Source: Chryseobacterium gwangjuense
GTDB lineage: Bacteria; Bacteroidota; Bacteroidia; Flavobacteriales; Weeksellaceae
Assembly: GCF_021311115.1 (NCBI RefSeq)
Contig: NZ_JAJTNP010000001.1
Location: 496,001-560,000 of the forward strand
Direction of reading: 5' to 3'
Length of the DNA: 64,000 nucleotides
Shown: piece after piece, positions 24,404 through 32,349 of the stretch
How positions within the stretch are numbered: position 1 is the stretch's first letter
How the letters are laid out: each line of letters starts with the position of its first letter
Made by a program: the position numbers and the translations under genes
Notes under the pieces: generated by a model
Told to the model about the DNA's origin: nothing
The model's database searches: none
Seen by the model: only the letters and a program-made list of their open reading frames with translations

Positions 24404-25312
24404 TTAATTTACTAAATCCGGTTCAATAGGATTATTGTTTTTAGCAAGAGATTCTTTGGTTCTTTTTTCCATTTCCCGGAACACCTGATTAGGATCTGAA
24501 ATCTCTTTTCCATCAGCTGTTCTTGTTTTGAAAACCATTCTGTTATTTGAATCTCCTCCATTTTTCATCATCATTTCTCTCATGTTTTTGGTAGGATCAT
24601 TTACATAGGCTTTCCAGACTTTCCTGAACTGATCTTTTGTCACTTCAATTTCTTTTCCTCCCATCCCAAATACTTTAACGTTTTCAGGTAAAGATGTCTC
24701 ATTTTCTTCCGTTTTATTCTGGATCACCTTATTTCCGACCAAAGTCATACTGTGGGAACCTGTAGTATCTTCAATTTTAACAATTAATCCCGGTAATCCG
24801 TAAAATTTGTAAGGTCCATCCTGGAAAGGCAGATCACTTGCAAACCAAGCTACCCATTCTCTTCCGCCAAAATTTGTTGTCGCTTTTTGAGCATTATATT
24901 CTCCAATTTTTTGCTTATCGGAAAGTATTTTCCATTCAGGCTTTTGATCTTCTTTTATTTTATACTGATCCGTAGAAATACTTCTGAAAAGGTAGGTTTT
25001 AAAATCAGGATAATCTTTTGTTACTTTAAATGCAACCTGTCCCGGTTTTTCTCTTCTGCTAATACTGATATTTCCGGAACCCGATCTAATCTGCTTTTCC
25101 AAATCTGCCCTTTGAGTAGAATCAGCAATATATTTGTCACGGCTATAATAAGAAGACCCTGTCTTATCTATATCCAGAAACATCATTTCTGTTTTTACAT
25201 CTGCTTTATCATTAGAATCAGGAATAAATTTATATTCATAAAAGAATCTGTTGATCTGAGCATTCAGCGCAATTCCCAATATAATGTAGTTTAAAACTAA
25301 AATTTTCTTCAT
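24404..25312 (-). CDS. GLPGLI-family secreted protein (first copy)
   Basis: The first 18 residues are a signal peptide ending in LNAQ. The protein carries the family signature FYGLPGLIVKIEDTTGSHSM at about residues 165-184, preceded by GGREWVAWFASDLPFQDGPYKF. Early FFYEYKFIPDSNDKAD matches its paralogue downstream. The C-terminal 100 residues are hydrophilic and end in EPDLVN. The gene follows the first M56 peptidase gene by 10 bases and lies in the same orientation, so it is probably the last gene of the BlaI/M56 operon. The family has no known reaction; secretion and this context suggest an output or partner of the peptidase. Confidence 0.9.
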   Translation of the reverse strand: MKKILVLNYIILGIALNAQINRFFYEYKFIPDSNDKADVKTEMMFLDIDKTGSSYYSRDKYIADSTQRADLEKQIRSGSGNISISRREKPGQVAFKVTKDYPDFKTYLFRSISTDQYKIKEDQKPEWKILSDKQKIGEYNAQKATTNFGGREWVAWFASDLPFQDGPYKFYGLPGLIVKIEDTTGSHSMTLVGNKVIQNKTEENETSLPENVKVFGMGGKEIEVTKDQFRKVWKAYVNDPTKNMREMMMKNGGDSNNRMVFKTRTADGKEISDPNQVFREMEKRTKESLAKNNNPIEPDLVN

Positions 25313-25322
25313 TTCTTATGAG

Positions 25323-27176
25323 TTAATTCGTGATAATCTCCATCCTTTTGGCGTACGATCTGTTATTGTCGCCTGCTACACGATCTACTTTAAAAACTTT
25401 GATATTCGCTGGTAAATTGATGTCTTTCGGATCACTTTGATACGCCATAAATTCTTCTCTGCTCACTTTCTTTCCATTAACGTATAATTCAGGCACATCA
25501 ACATTAATCATAAATAAAGCGGTTTTTCCTACAGGTGATTTCTTATTATCTTCAACTTGAACACCGTTTACACCACCAATTCTATTTAAAGAATTATCTA
25601 TTCTAAAGATCGCAAAATTACTTTTGTTGCTTGCTTTTTGATGCAAATTCTGTATTTCTTTAGCCTGATTGAAAGCATCCTGTCTGTTCTTTGCAGCATC
25701 ATTATAGAATGTTTCAAGATCTTTTTGTGCTGCTTCTCCTATTTTTCTTGCCTTTTTCTCTGCTTTTTTTGCTTCCTTTTCAGCCTGTCTTATTTTTCTC
25801 TTAAATTCAGGAGAGTTCACCATAGCTTCTGCTTTTTTCGCTGCTTTTTCTGCTTCTGCTATCTTTCTTTTAAATTCGGGAGAATTTACCATAGCTTCCG
25901 CTTCTTTTGCTTGCTTTTCTGCCTCGTCAATCTTCATTTTAAACTCAGGAGAATTATAGTATTTTTCAACGTTACTATAATGATCTTCAATAGCTTTCAG
26001 ATTGTTCTTATATTTCTCTGAATTTACAATTTCATCAATCTGATCAGATAACGCTTCCATTTCGTTTTGTTTAGCTTCAAATTCCGGTGTATCCGTTTTT
26101 TTAGATTTTACCATTTTTTGAATTTCTGCACTCTTTTCACTGATTTTTTGGCTGATTTTGTTAATTCTCTCATTGTCTTCTCTCAAAGCATCGTTATAAA
26201 AATCCCCTTTTTTTAATTGTTCTTCGATAAGATCTTCTTCAGCATTTGGTCGTATCGTATCTTTTTTGATCTGAGAAACGGCTTTCTCTATTTCAAGGTT
26301 TGTTTTTGCTATTTCTTTATTCTTCGCATTGACCATATAAGCAAACGCTACTGTGAATACTACCGGTAAGGCTAAAATTCTTCGCGCATACCCGAACTTT
26401 GTTTGTGATTGTTGTAACATTGTTAATCGTTTTTTAAGATTAGAACTTAGAAACGGACTCGTCGCAGGTAACTCTACTCCGGAAAAGTGACTTGCTAAAA
26501 GCATCTGCGCAAATGCTTTGGTATCCGATTGTTTTACGGCTTTTTTATCAGCCAGATATTCGTGGATTAAATTAATTTCTTTTTTTATCAAATGATAGAA
26601 CGGATTGAACCAGAATACCGAAGTGATGATCTCCAAAATGATTTTATCAAACGTGTGTTTTTGCTCGATATGAACCATTTCATGTTTTAAAATTTGCTTT
26701 CCTATTTCTGAATTCAACGTAATGGAATTCTTCCAAAACAAGTTTTTAAAATAAGAAAAAGGAGCATCAGTAAGATCGGTACGGTAAAAATTGATCCCTT
26801 CTATATTTTCTCTTTCAAACTGGCTTTTCAGTTCATGGATTTTAAAGGTTCCGTAGATGAACTTTCCTAAAAAATATACGGAAACGATTCCTAAAACTGA
26901 AAAGGCAAGTGTATAATATAAGTTTTCATGGGTATTTGTATTTTCTGCTGTGCTAAAGTTCTGTACTTTATCAATCAGCATATAGATGTTCTGATTCACC
27001 TCAATGGTAAAATCTTCAAGCTTTATCATCGGAAGCAGTAGAGAAATCAGTATCGAAAACAACAGGTAAAACCTATTGTAATGGTGAAAGGTCTTGTCCT
27101 TGAGCGAGAGATAATAGTATCCCAGTAAAACACCCGAACAAATAATCACTTTTAGGATATAGAACATTACTTCCAT
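25323..27176 (-). CDS. M56-family membrane metallopeptidase with coiled-coil repeat tail
   Basis: A BlaR1-like peptidase of 617 residues. Four membrane spans are visible in the first 290 residues (about 3-22, 36-52, 88-107, 268-285). The zinc site HExxH is at H165-E166-M-V-H169, with a Glu in a following HEYLADK. The tail after the last span is periplasmic: 300 residues rich in Lys, Glu and Ala, with three tandem 23-residue repeats starting NSPEFK. It lacks the penicillin-binding domain of true BlaR1. The first 310 codons are almost identical to those of the next gene upstream (27191-29107), so this is a recent tandem duplicate. Part of the blaI operon. Confidence 0.9.
   Translation of the reverse strand: MEVMFYILKVIICSGVLLGYYYLSLKDKTFHHYNRFYLLFSILISLLLPMIKLEDFTIEVNQNIYMLIDKVQNFSTAENTNTHENLYYTLAFSVLGIVSVYFLGKFIYGTFKIHELKSQFERENIEGINFYRTDLTDAPFSYFKNLFWKNSITLNSEIGKQILKHEMVHIEQKHTFDKIILEIITSVFWFNPFYHLIKKEINLIHEYLADKKAVKQSDTKAFAQMLLASHFSGVELPATSPFLSSNLKKRLTMLQQSQTKFGYARRILALPVVFTVAFAYMVNAKNKEIAKTNLEIEKAVSQIKKDTIRPNAEEDLIEEQLKKGDFYNDALREDNERINKISQKISEKSAEIQKMVKSKKTDTPEFEAKQNEMEALSDQIDEIVNSEKYKNNLKAIEDHYSNVEKYYNSPEFKMKIDEAEKQAKEAEAMVNSPEFKRKIAEAEKAAKKAEAMVNSPEFKRKIRQAEKEAKKAEKKARKIGEAAQKDLETFYNDAAKNRQDAFNQAKEIQNLHQKASNKSNFAIFRIDNSLNRIGGVNGVQVEDNKKSPVGKTALFMINVDVPELYVNGKKVSREEFMAYQSDPKDINLPANIKVFKVDRVAGDNNRSYAKRMEIITN
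25750..25960 (-). repeat. Three 69-bp tandem repeats inside the M56 tail
   Basis: Three in-frame copies code for a 23-residue unit beginning NSPEFKxKI and ending AEAMV, with Ala/Lys/Glu heptads typical of a coiled coil. Boundaries are approximate. Confidence 0.7.
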
Positions 27177-27190
27177 GATTGCTTGATATA

Positions 27191-29107
27191 CTATAAGTCG
27201 TCTTTCTTATTTTTCATACTCTTCGTATTGATAGAAATTTCTCCGCCTGTCATTTTCCCGTCTTGTGAATTCTTTTTGATACTGATAGATTCTATCTGAT
27301 CTCCTTTCAATAATTTCATATCGTCTCTTGAAGCTTCTTTTCCGTCGATAATAACTTTCACGTTCTCTTCTAAAGCATCTTTTCCATTGATATAAATTTT
27401 GGAAATCCCTATATCTCCATCTATTTTAGAAATTCCGGAAGCCGAAAAATTACTTCCATCAAGGCTTTTCATCATTGAATTTGCCGTAATTTTCATTACT
27501 CTAGGCTGAGTGTAATTAAAATTATAAGAAATAGATTTTCTGATTTTATCAGCTTCTACTCTGGCATTCTCATCTCCCCATCTTGCTTTTTCATTTTCAA
27601 ATCTGGCTTTCTCCCCCTGAATTCTTGCTTTTTCACCGGCTTCTCTCGCTTTTTCAGCAAGTTTTCTAGCCTTTTTCATTTCTCTTTCAGCTTTTTTACT
27701 GTAAGCAGGATATTTCAGATCATTGCTTTTAAACACTCGTATTTGCGGAGCATCTGGAGGACTTGGAGGATTGGGAACACGTGGAACTCTTGGAGCTCTG
27801 GGTGCATTTGGCGGCGTAGGAACAATAAATACAGATCTTTCAAATTCAGGAAAATCAGACATTTCAAATTTGAAATCTTTCAGGTCTTTCATTTGATTTT
27901 TCCATTGATCCGAATTGAAAAATTCATCCATATTCATTTCTTTACCATTCACCTTTATTCTGGTTAATGATTTATGAAAATCGTCCGAATTAGTGATTTT
28001 TGCGATCTCTCCGGAAAGCTGTGCGATTTCTTCTACATTTTTATCGAACTCTTGAGTTTCAGGCTTTAATTTTTTAAGCGCTTTACTTTTTTCTTCGATT
28101 TTTTTCCCCAGTTCTGCTATTTTTTTCTCATCATTTGTTTTTCTGTAAATCCTAACCTGTTCATTTTTAGAACGATCAGGTCGTATGGTGTCTTTTTTGA
28201 TCTGAGAAACTGCCTTCTCTATTTCAAGGTTTGTTTTTGCTATTTCTTTATTCTTCGCATTGACCATATAAGCAAACGCTACTGTGAATACTACCGGTAA
28301 GGCTAAAATTCTTCGCGCATACCCGAACTTTGTCTGTGATTGTTGTAACATTGTTAATCGTTTTTTAAGATTGGAACTTAGAAACGGACTCGTCGCAGGT
28401 AACTCTACTCCGGAAAAGTGACTTGCTAAAAGCATCTGCGCAAATGCTTTGGTATCCGATTGTTTTACGGCTTTTTTATCAGCCAGATATTCGTGGATTA
28501 AATTAATTTCTTTTTTTATCAAATGATAGAACGGATTGAACCAGAATACCGAGGTTATGATCTCTAAAATGATTTTATCAAACGTATGTTTTTGCTCGAT
28601 ATGAACCATTTCATGTTTTAAAATCTGCTTTCCTATTTCTGAATTCAACGTAATGGAATTCTTCCAGAAAAGGTTTTTAAAATAGGAAAAAGGAGCATCA
28701 GTAAGATCGGTACGGTAAAAATTGATCCCTTCTATGTTTTCTCTTTCAAACTGGCTTTTCAGTTCATGGATTTTAAAGGTTCCGTAAATAAATTTTCCTA
28801 AGAAATACATGGAAACGACTCCTAAAACTGAAAAAGCAAGTGTATAATATAAGTTTTCATGGGTATTTGTATTTTCTGCTGTGCTAAAGTTCTGCACTTT
28901 ATCGATCAGCATATAGATATTCTGATTTACCTCAATGGTAAAATCTTCAAGCCTAATCATCGGAAGCAGTAGAGAAATCAGTATCGAAAACAACAGATAA
29001 AACCTATTGTAATGGTGAAAGGTCTTGTCCTTGAGCGAGAGATAGTAATATCCCAGTAAAACACCCGAACAAATAATCACTTTTATAATATAGAGTAATG
29101 CTTCCAT
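27191..29107 (-). CDS. M56-family membrane metallopeptidase with plug-like tail
   Basis: I chose the ATG at 29107; the frame extends to a TTG further out, but the paralogue starts at the same point. The first 310 residues (four spans, HExxH at H165-H169 and HEYLADK) match the copy at 25323-27176 with only a handful of changes. The tail is different: a proline-rich section (PTPPNAPRAPRVPRVP), then short E-K-A-R repeats, and a C-terminal section with ISKIYINGKDAL, VIIDGKEASRDDMK and IESISIKKN, which resembles the plug domain of TonB-dependent receptors. This is known from other Bacteroidota M56 proteins. Directly upstream is a decayed third copy, then blaI. Confidence 0.9.
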   Translation of the reverse strand: MEALLYIIKVIICSGVLLGYYYLSLKDKTFHHYNRFYLLFSILISLLLPMIRLEDFTIEVNQNIYMLIDKVQNFSTAENTNTHENLYYTLAFSVLGVVSMYFLGKFIYGTFKIHELKSQFERENIEGINFYRTDLTDAPFSYFKNLFWKNSITLNSEIGKQILKHEMVHIEQKHTFDKIILEIITSVFWFNPFYHLIKKEINLIHEYLADKKAVKQSDTKAFAQMLLASHFSGVELPATSPFLSSNLKKRLTMLQQSQTKFGYARRILALPVVFTVAFAYMVNAKNKEIAKTNLEIEKAVSQIKKDTIRPDRSKNEQVRIYRKTNDEKKIAELGKKIEEKSKALKKLKPETQEFDKNVEEIAQLSGEIAKITNSDDFHKSLTRIKVNGKEMNMDEFFNSDQWKNQMKDLKDFKFEMSDFPEFERSVFIVPTPPNAPRAPRVPRVPNPPSPPDAPQIRVFKSNDLKYPAYSKKAEREMKKARKLAEKAREAGEKARIQGEKARFENEKARWGDENARVEADKIRKSISYNFNYTQPRVMKITANSMMKSLDGSNFSASGISKIDGDIGISKIYINGKDALEENVKVIIDGKEASRDDMKLLKGDQIESISIKKNSQDGKMTGGEISINTKSMKNKKDDL

Positions 29108-29163
29108 GATTTGGATAATTGCTTTAATCAAATAATACTATTTCTGCTTCACAGCTTCCTCAT

Positions 29164-29352
29164 GGATCGTTTTTCCCTAAAACAGAGAAAGAAACCAATC
29201 CCATAGCTGAAAAAATAATTCTAAAATAAATGCCGTCATTGTGTATGTTTTTAAGGAGGTTAAAATTCTGTACCTTTTATGTTATTTATTTTGCCTACGC
29301 TTTGTCTTTTAAAGACAACTGAACCCATCAAAATGTTACAGAGCAACCTCAT
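29164..29352 (-). pseudogene. Decayed third M56 copy between blaI and the intact M56 gene
   Basis: On the minus strand one reading frame reads VQLSLKDK, then three stop codons (TAG, TAA, TAA), then KVQNF, and further on FSAMGLVSFSVLGK. The intact paralogues read YLSLKDK (residues 22-28), KVQNF (70-74) and FSVLGVVSMYFLGK (92-105) in the same order. About 41 residues between the first two blocks are deleted, and the frame is interrupted. The remnant begins within 10 bases of the blaI stop, where the first M56 gene would be expected. The match is by eye, over short blocks, so the call is moderate. Confidence 0.6.
29302..29318. other. Palindrome inside the M56 remnant
   Basis: TTGTCTTTTAAAGACAA is a near-perfect 17-base palindrome. 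It overlaps the LSLKDK codons of the remnant, so it is probably incidental. Confidence 0.35.
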
Positions 29353-29359
29353 TTAAATA

Positions 29360-29725
29360 TTAGCTTTTCTTTTTAAGCTCATTTAATAACATTTCCAAAT
29401 CCTCAACACTCATTTCATTCTTTTCCACTAAAAAAGAAACCGCACTTTTATAAGAGCCTTTAAAATAATTTTTCACAAGGCTTTTCATTGTCTTTCCCGA
29501 ATATTGCTCTTTAGAAACCAAAGAATAATATTCGTGCTGTCTTCCGATCACATTATAATCAACAAATTCTTTCTCTTTCAATACTTTTAGTATGGTGGAA
29601 ACTGTATTGGTATGAGGTTTAGGATCAGGAAATAGATCAAGAATGTCTTTTAAAAATCCTTTTTCTATTTTCCATACATATTGCATTACCTGTTCTTCAG
29701 CTTTTGTAAGAGTTTGAATTTTCAT
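29360..29725 (-). CDS. BlaI/MecI-family transcriptional repressor
   Basis: A 121-residue winged-helix repressor of the BlaI/MecI/CopY family. LTKAEEQVMQYVWKIEKGFLKDIL is the N-terminal helix pair, and HTNTVSTILKVLKEKEFVDYNVIGRQHEYYSLVSKEQY is the recognition helix and wing. The second half is the dimerisation region. In the known systems the repressor is removed by the M56 partner through proteolysis. Here the gene heads the cluster with two M56 peptidases and two GLPGLI genes, all leftward. A good promoter and two dyads lie immediately upstream, suggesting autoregulation. No beta-lactamase gene is linked. Confidence 0.93.
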   Translation of the reverse strand: MKIQTLTKAEEQVMQYVWKIEKGFLKDILDLFPDPKPHTNTVSTILKVLKEKEFVDYNVIGRQHEYYSLVSKEQYSGKTMKSLVKNYFKGSYKSAVSFLVEKNEMSVEDLEMLLNELKKKS

Positions 29726-29750
29726 ATCCCGATGTTTAATTCTGCTATAC

Positions 29751-29773
29751 TATGAAACAGCTATTATTTCATA
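29751..29773. promoter_or_regulatory. Candidate operator dyad 1 for BlaI
   Basis: TATGAAA and TTTCATA flank a 9-base spacer, forming a perfect dyad in the blaI leader. Confidence 0.4.
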
Positions 29774-29775
29774 TC

Positions 29776-29789
29776 ACTAATAAATTAGT
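29776..29789. promoter_or_regulatory. Candidate operator dyad 2 for BlaI
   Basis: ACTAAT-AA-ATTAGT is a perfect 14-base palindrome that would overlap the predicted transcription start of blaI. Confidence 0.45.
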
Positions 29790-29793
29790 TATA

Positions 29794-29823
29794 CAAATAT
29801 AGAATTAAATTGTTTTCGAACAA
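29794..29823 (-). promoter_or_regulatory. Promoter of the blaI cluster
   Basis: TATATTTG (29794-29801) and TTG (29821-29823) are separated by exactly 19 bases, an ideal flavobacterial -7/-33 pair, on the minus strand. The rest of the 335-base gap up to 30060 is AT-rich and shows nothing else. Confidence 0.7.
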
Positions 29824-30060
29824 CTATTTTTTTAGTGATAAAGAGAGCGAAAATCATATTTGATTGAAAATCAATACAATAAATTTACATTCAAGTCATT
29901 ATTTTTATTAATTAGAAGGATTATGATATATTTAATCTTCACAAAAAATGCTTTATTACACTAAAAATCCTTAAAACATGTTAAATTTTATTAAATAAAA
30001 TTAAAATGAAGTTGTCAAAACTGAGAAAATATATTTATTTTAGTGGCTTAAAAATTTCTC

Positions 30061-30639
30061 ATGAAAAGATATAATTTATTGATTGTACTATTACTACTTG
30101 CTTTTAATGTAGCGACTGCACAAAAAAATTCTCCTGCAGCTGACTTCAGCGCGATAGGAGAAGCTAAAACAAAAATAGAAAACACGGTTCCTTTGGTTCT
30201 GGAACATCTTAAGGCCATTGCAGACAAAGAAGGAGATAACAGCATTTATACCAACGGAAAAACTGCATTAGGAAAAGAGTATGCCATTTTACAATCTGAA
30301 TTTTGGTTATATAATGGGAATATGTCTAACTGTATTCTTAACAATTCTTCAAAAAAAGCAAAGAAATGTATGCAGTACCACACTCAGTATTTAAGAAACA
30401 CATTCATCAACTATAACAACTACATCAGTTTTATCACAAAGAAAAACGGATATATCGGAGTTGACAGTGATATTAAAAAAGATTTCACACCGTCTGAAAT
30501 TACTAAAAAGCTAGGTGACGCTTATTATGTAGCAAGCGAGGCTTCACAAAGAATGAAAGGGGCTCAGAAAAAAGAATTCTTAGAGCAACCAAAATCTGAT
30601 GATTATAAACTTAGACCTTATAGCGAGGTAGCACAATAA
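30061..30639 (+). CDS. Secreted protein of unknown function
   Basis: Residues 1-20 form a signal peptide (LLIVLLLLAFNVATAQ). The mature 172 residues are mostly helical in appearance and contain two Cys (SNCILNNSSKKAKKC), which could form a disulfide, followed by YHTQYLRNTFINYNNYISF. The C-terminus ends in charged residues (DDYKLRPYSEVAQ). I recognise no family. It is divergent from blaI with a 335-base gap and ends at its own terminator, so it is probably not part of the blaI cluster. Confidence 0.75.
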   Translation: MKRYNLLIVLLLLAFNVATAQKNSPAADFSAIGEAKTKIENTVPLVLEHLKAIADKEGDNSIYTNGKTALGKEYAILQSEFWLYNGNMSNCILNNSSKKAKKCMQYHTQYLRNTFINYNNYISFITKKNGYIGVDSDIKKDFTPSEITKKLGDAYYVASEASQRMKGAQKKEFLEQPKSDDYKLRPYSEVAQ

Positions 30640-30642
30640 TAT

Positions 30643-30670
30643 AAAATCCCACTTTAAACGGTGGGATTTT
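30643..30670 (+). terminator. Terminator of the 30061-30639 gene
   Basis: AAAATCCCAC pairs with GTGGGATTTT over an 8-base loop and is followed by TTT. Confidence 0.85.
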
Positions 30671-30710
30671 TTTATGGCAAATTTTTAAAATTCGGAGGTA
30701 ATAAAAAACA

Positions 30711-30744
30711 AAAAGAGAACTACAAATTGTAATTCTCTTTTTTT
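30711..30744 (-). terminator. Terminator behind tRNA-fMet
   Basis: AAAAGAGAA pairs with TTCTCTTTT, with an inner ACAAATTGT stem, located just downstream of the tRNA. Confidence 0.75.
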
Positions 30745-30746
30745 AG

Positions 30747-30819
<73 letters not shown>

Positions 30820-30908
30820 ATATTGTGATGCAAATATACAACAATATTTTTAAAATCCTAATTTTTCTTTTAAATAAAGGATTTTTATGGAAACTATTAT
30901 ATAATTAG

Positions 30909-30916
30909 TATCTTTG
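30909..30916 (+). promoter_or_regulatory. Promoter -7 box, leaderless layout for tsaC/sua5
   Basis: TATCTTTG matches TAnnTTTG exactly and ends only 4 bases before the ATG at 30921, so the transcript could begin at or very near the start codon. Confidence 0.5.
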
Positions 30917-30920
30917 TTTT

Positions 30921-31532
30921 ATGGCAAAAATACTAAGAATCTACCCTGAAAACCCACAGGAAAACCTTATTAATGAGGTCATTAAAACTTTAAATAATGG
31001 CGGGCTCATTATTTATCCTTCCGATACAATTTATGCATTGGGCTGTAATATTTTTGATGTTAAAGCCATGGAAAAACTGGCTCAACTGAAAAAGATTAAA
31101 TTAGAAAAGTCCAAATTTTCTATCATTTGTAATGATCTAAGCCATCTTTCAGACTTTACAAGACCTATAGATACTTCTGTTTTCAGATATTTAAAAAGTC
31201 GCCTTCCCGGTCCGTTTACCTTTATCCTGGAAGCCAATAAAAGCTTACCTTTAGCTTACAAAGGTCATAAAACCATCGGGATTCGTGTTCCCGATCATCC
31301 TATTCCACAGCTTATTGTTGAAAAGCTGGGACACCCTATTGCATCCACCTCCATCAGAGATGATGATGAAATCATTGAATATTCTACCGATCCTGAACTG
31401 ATTGCAGAAAAATATGATCATTTGGTAGATATCGTGATTGATTCCGGATATGGAGATAATGTAGCTTCTACTATTGTGGATCTTACTTCCGGTGAGCCAG
31501 AACTTATTCGTCAGGGAAAAGGAATACTGTAA
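30921..31532 (+). CDS. tsaC: Threonylcarbamoyl-AMP synthase (YrdC/Sua5 family)
   Basis: The enzyme makes threonylcarbamoyl-AMP from threonine, bicarbonate and ATP, the first step of the t6A37 modification of tRNAs that read ANN codons. The YrdC fold is evident: ALNNGGLIIYPSDTIYALGCN at residues 28-44, LKKIKLEKSKFSIIC, RLPGPFTFILEANK with the conserved Pro-Gly-Pro, TIGIRVPDHP, and the PIASTSIRDDDE serine-rich active site. It lacks the C-terminal Sua5 domain of the longer form. It is the first of four genes spaced tightly in the same direction; the promoter box lies 4 bases upstream. Confidence 0.93.
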   Translation: MAKILRIYPENPQENLINEVIKTLNNGGLIIYPSDTIYALGCNIFDVKAMEKLAQLKKIKLEKSKFSIICNDLSHLSDFTRPIDTSVFRYLKSRLPGPFTFILEANKSLPLAYKGHKTIGIRVPDHPIPQLIVEKLGHPIASTSIRDDDEIIEYSTDPELIAEKYDHLVDIVIDSGYGDNVASTIVDLTSGEPELIRQGKGIL

Positions 31533-31590
31533 ACTCCGGACCCAAAGTTCAATACTTGTATTTGAACTTCAATATTAACTTAGAATTTTT

Positions 31591-32349
31591 ATGAAAATAA
31601 TTACCTCTCCTGCAAAATTAATGAATGTAGAAAACTCAACGGATCTGTTGAGAGCAACCACTCCAAAATTCATTGAAGAAGCAGCATTTATACACTCCTA
31701 TTTAAAAGAAAAATCTCCGAAATATCTTTCCGAACTGATGGAAATATCACCCAAATTGGCAGATGAAAACTGGGAAAGAAACCAAAAATGGAAGGCAAAA
31801 CCAACTGCAAAAGAATCTGCTCCCGCCATGTTTGCATTTACCGGTGAGGTTTACAGAGGATTAGACGCAAAAACATTAGACAAAAATGCTGTAGATTATT
31901 TACAAAAAAACTACAGGATGCTTTCGGGTTTATATGGACTTCTAAAACCTTCCGATAGAGTAATGCTTTACAGACTGGAAATGGGAAGACATTTTGAGTT
32001 TGACCAATACAAAAATCTGTATAAATTCTGGAGAGAAAAAGTAACAGAACAGCTGAATTCTGAGATGAAAAAGAACGAGGTTCTGCTTCACTTATGCAGT
32101 AACGAGTACGGAAAAGTAATCGACAGAAAGAAACTAAACCATAAAGTCATCGATTTTGATTTTTACGAATTAAAAGACGGGAAACTAAAAACTATCGTAG
32201 TATATACAAAACATGCAAGAGGATTGGTCGTAAGATTCTGTGCAGAAACCAATGCCAAAACATTGAATGATGTAAAAGCATTTAACTATGAAGGTTACAG
32301 AATTGATGAAGAAAAATCGACGGATACAAATCTGGTTTTCACAAGATAA
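31591..32349 (+). CDS. yaaA: YaaA family peroxide-stress protein
   Basis: YaaA binds DNA and lowers free iron under peroxide stress in E. coli. The N-terminus MKIITSPAKLMN is the classic start of the family, and the GLYGLLKPSDRVMLYRLEMG motif (about residues 116-135) with NYRMLSGL and later HLCSNEYGKVI, VYTKHARGLVVRFC and FNYEGY follow in the usual order. The length of 252 is normal. The gene follows tsaC by 58 bases and abuts prmC without any gap (stop TAA then ATG), which argues for a shared transcript. Confidence 0.93.
   Translation: MKIITSPAKLMNVENSTDLLRATTPKFIEEAAFIHSYLKEKSPKYLSELMEISPKLADENWERNQKWKAKPTAKESAPAMFAFTGEVYRGLDAKTLDKNAVDYLQKNYRMLSGLYGLLKPSDRVMLYRLEMGRHFEFDQYKNLYKFWREKVTEQLNSEMKKNEVLLHLCSNEYGKVIDRKKLNHKVIDFDFYELKDGKLKTIVVYTKHARGLVVRFCAETNAKTLNDVKAFNYEGYRIDEEKSTDTNLVFTR

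Noticed and set aside
25638..26021. Plus-strand open frame opposite the M56 repeat tail
   Set aside because: It is the complement of Lys/Glu/Ala-rich codons, giving a Phe/Cys/Ser-rich product with no start signal.
25323..29725. BlaR1/BlaI beta-lactam resistance system
   Set aside because: The M56 tails have no penicillin-binding domain and no beta-lactamase gene is linked.
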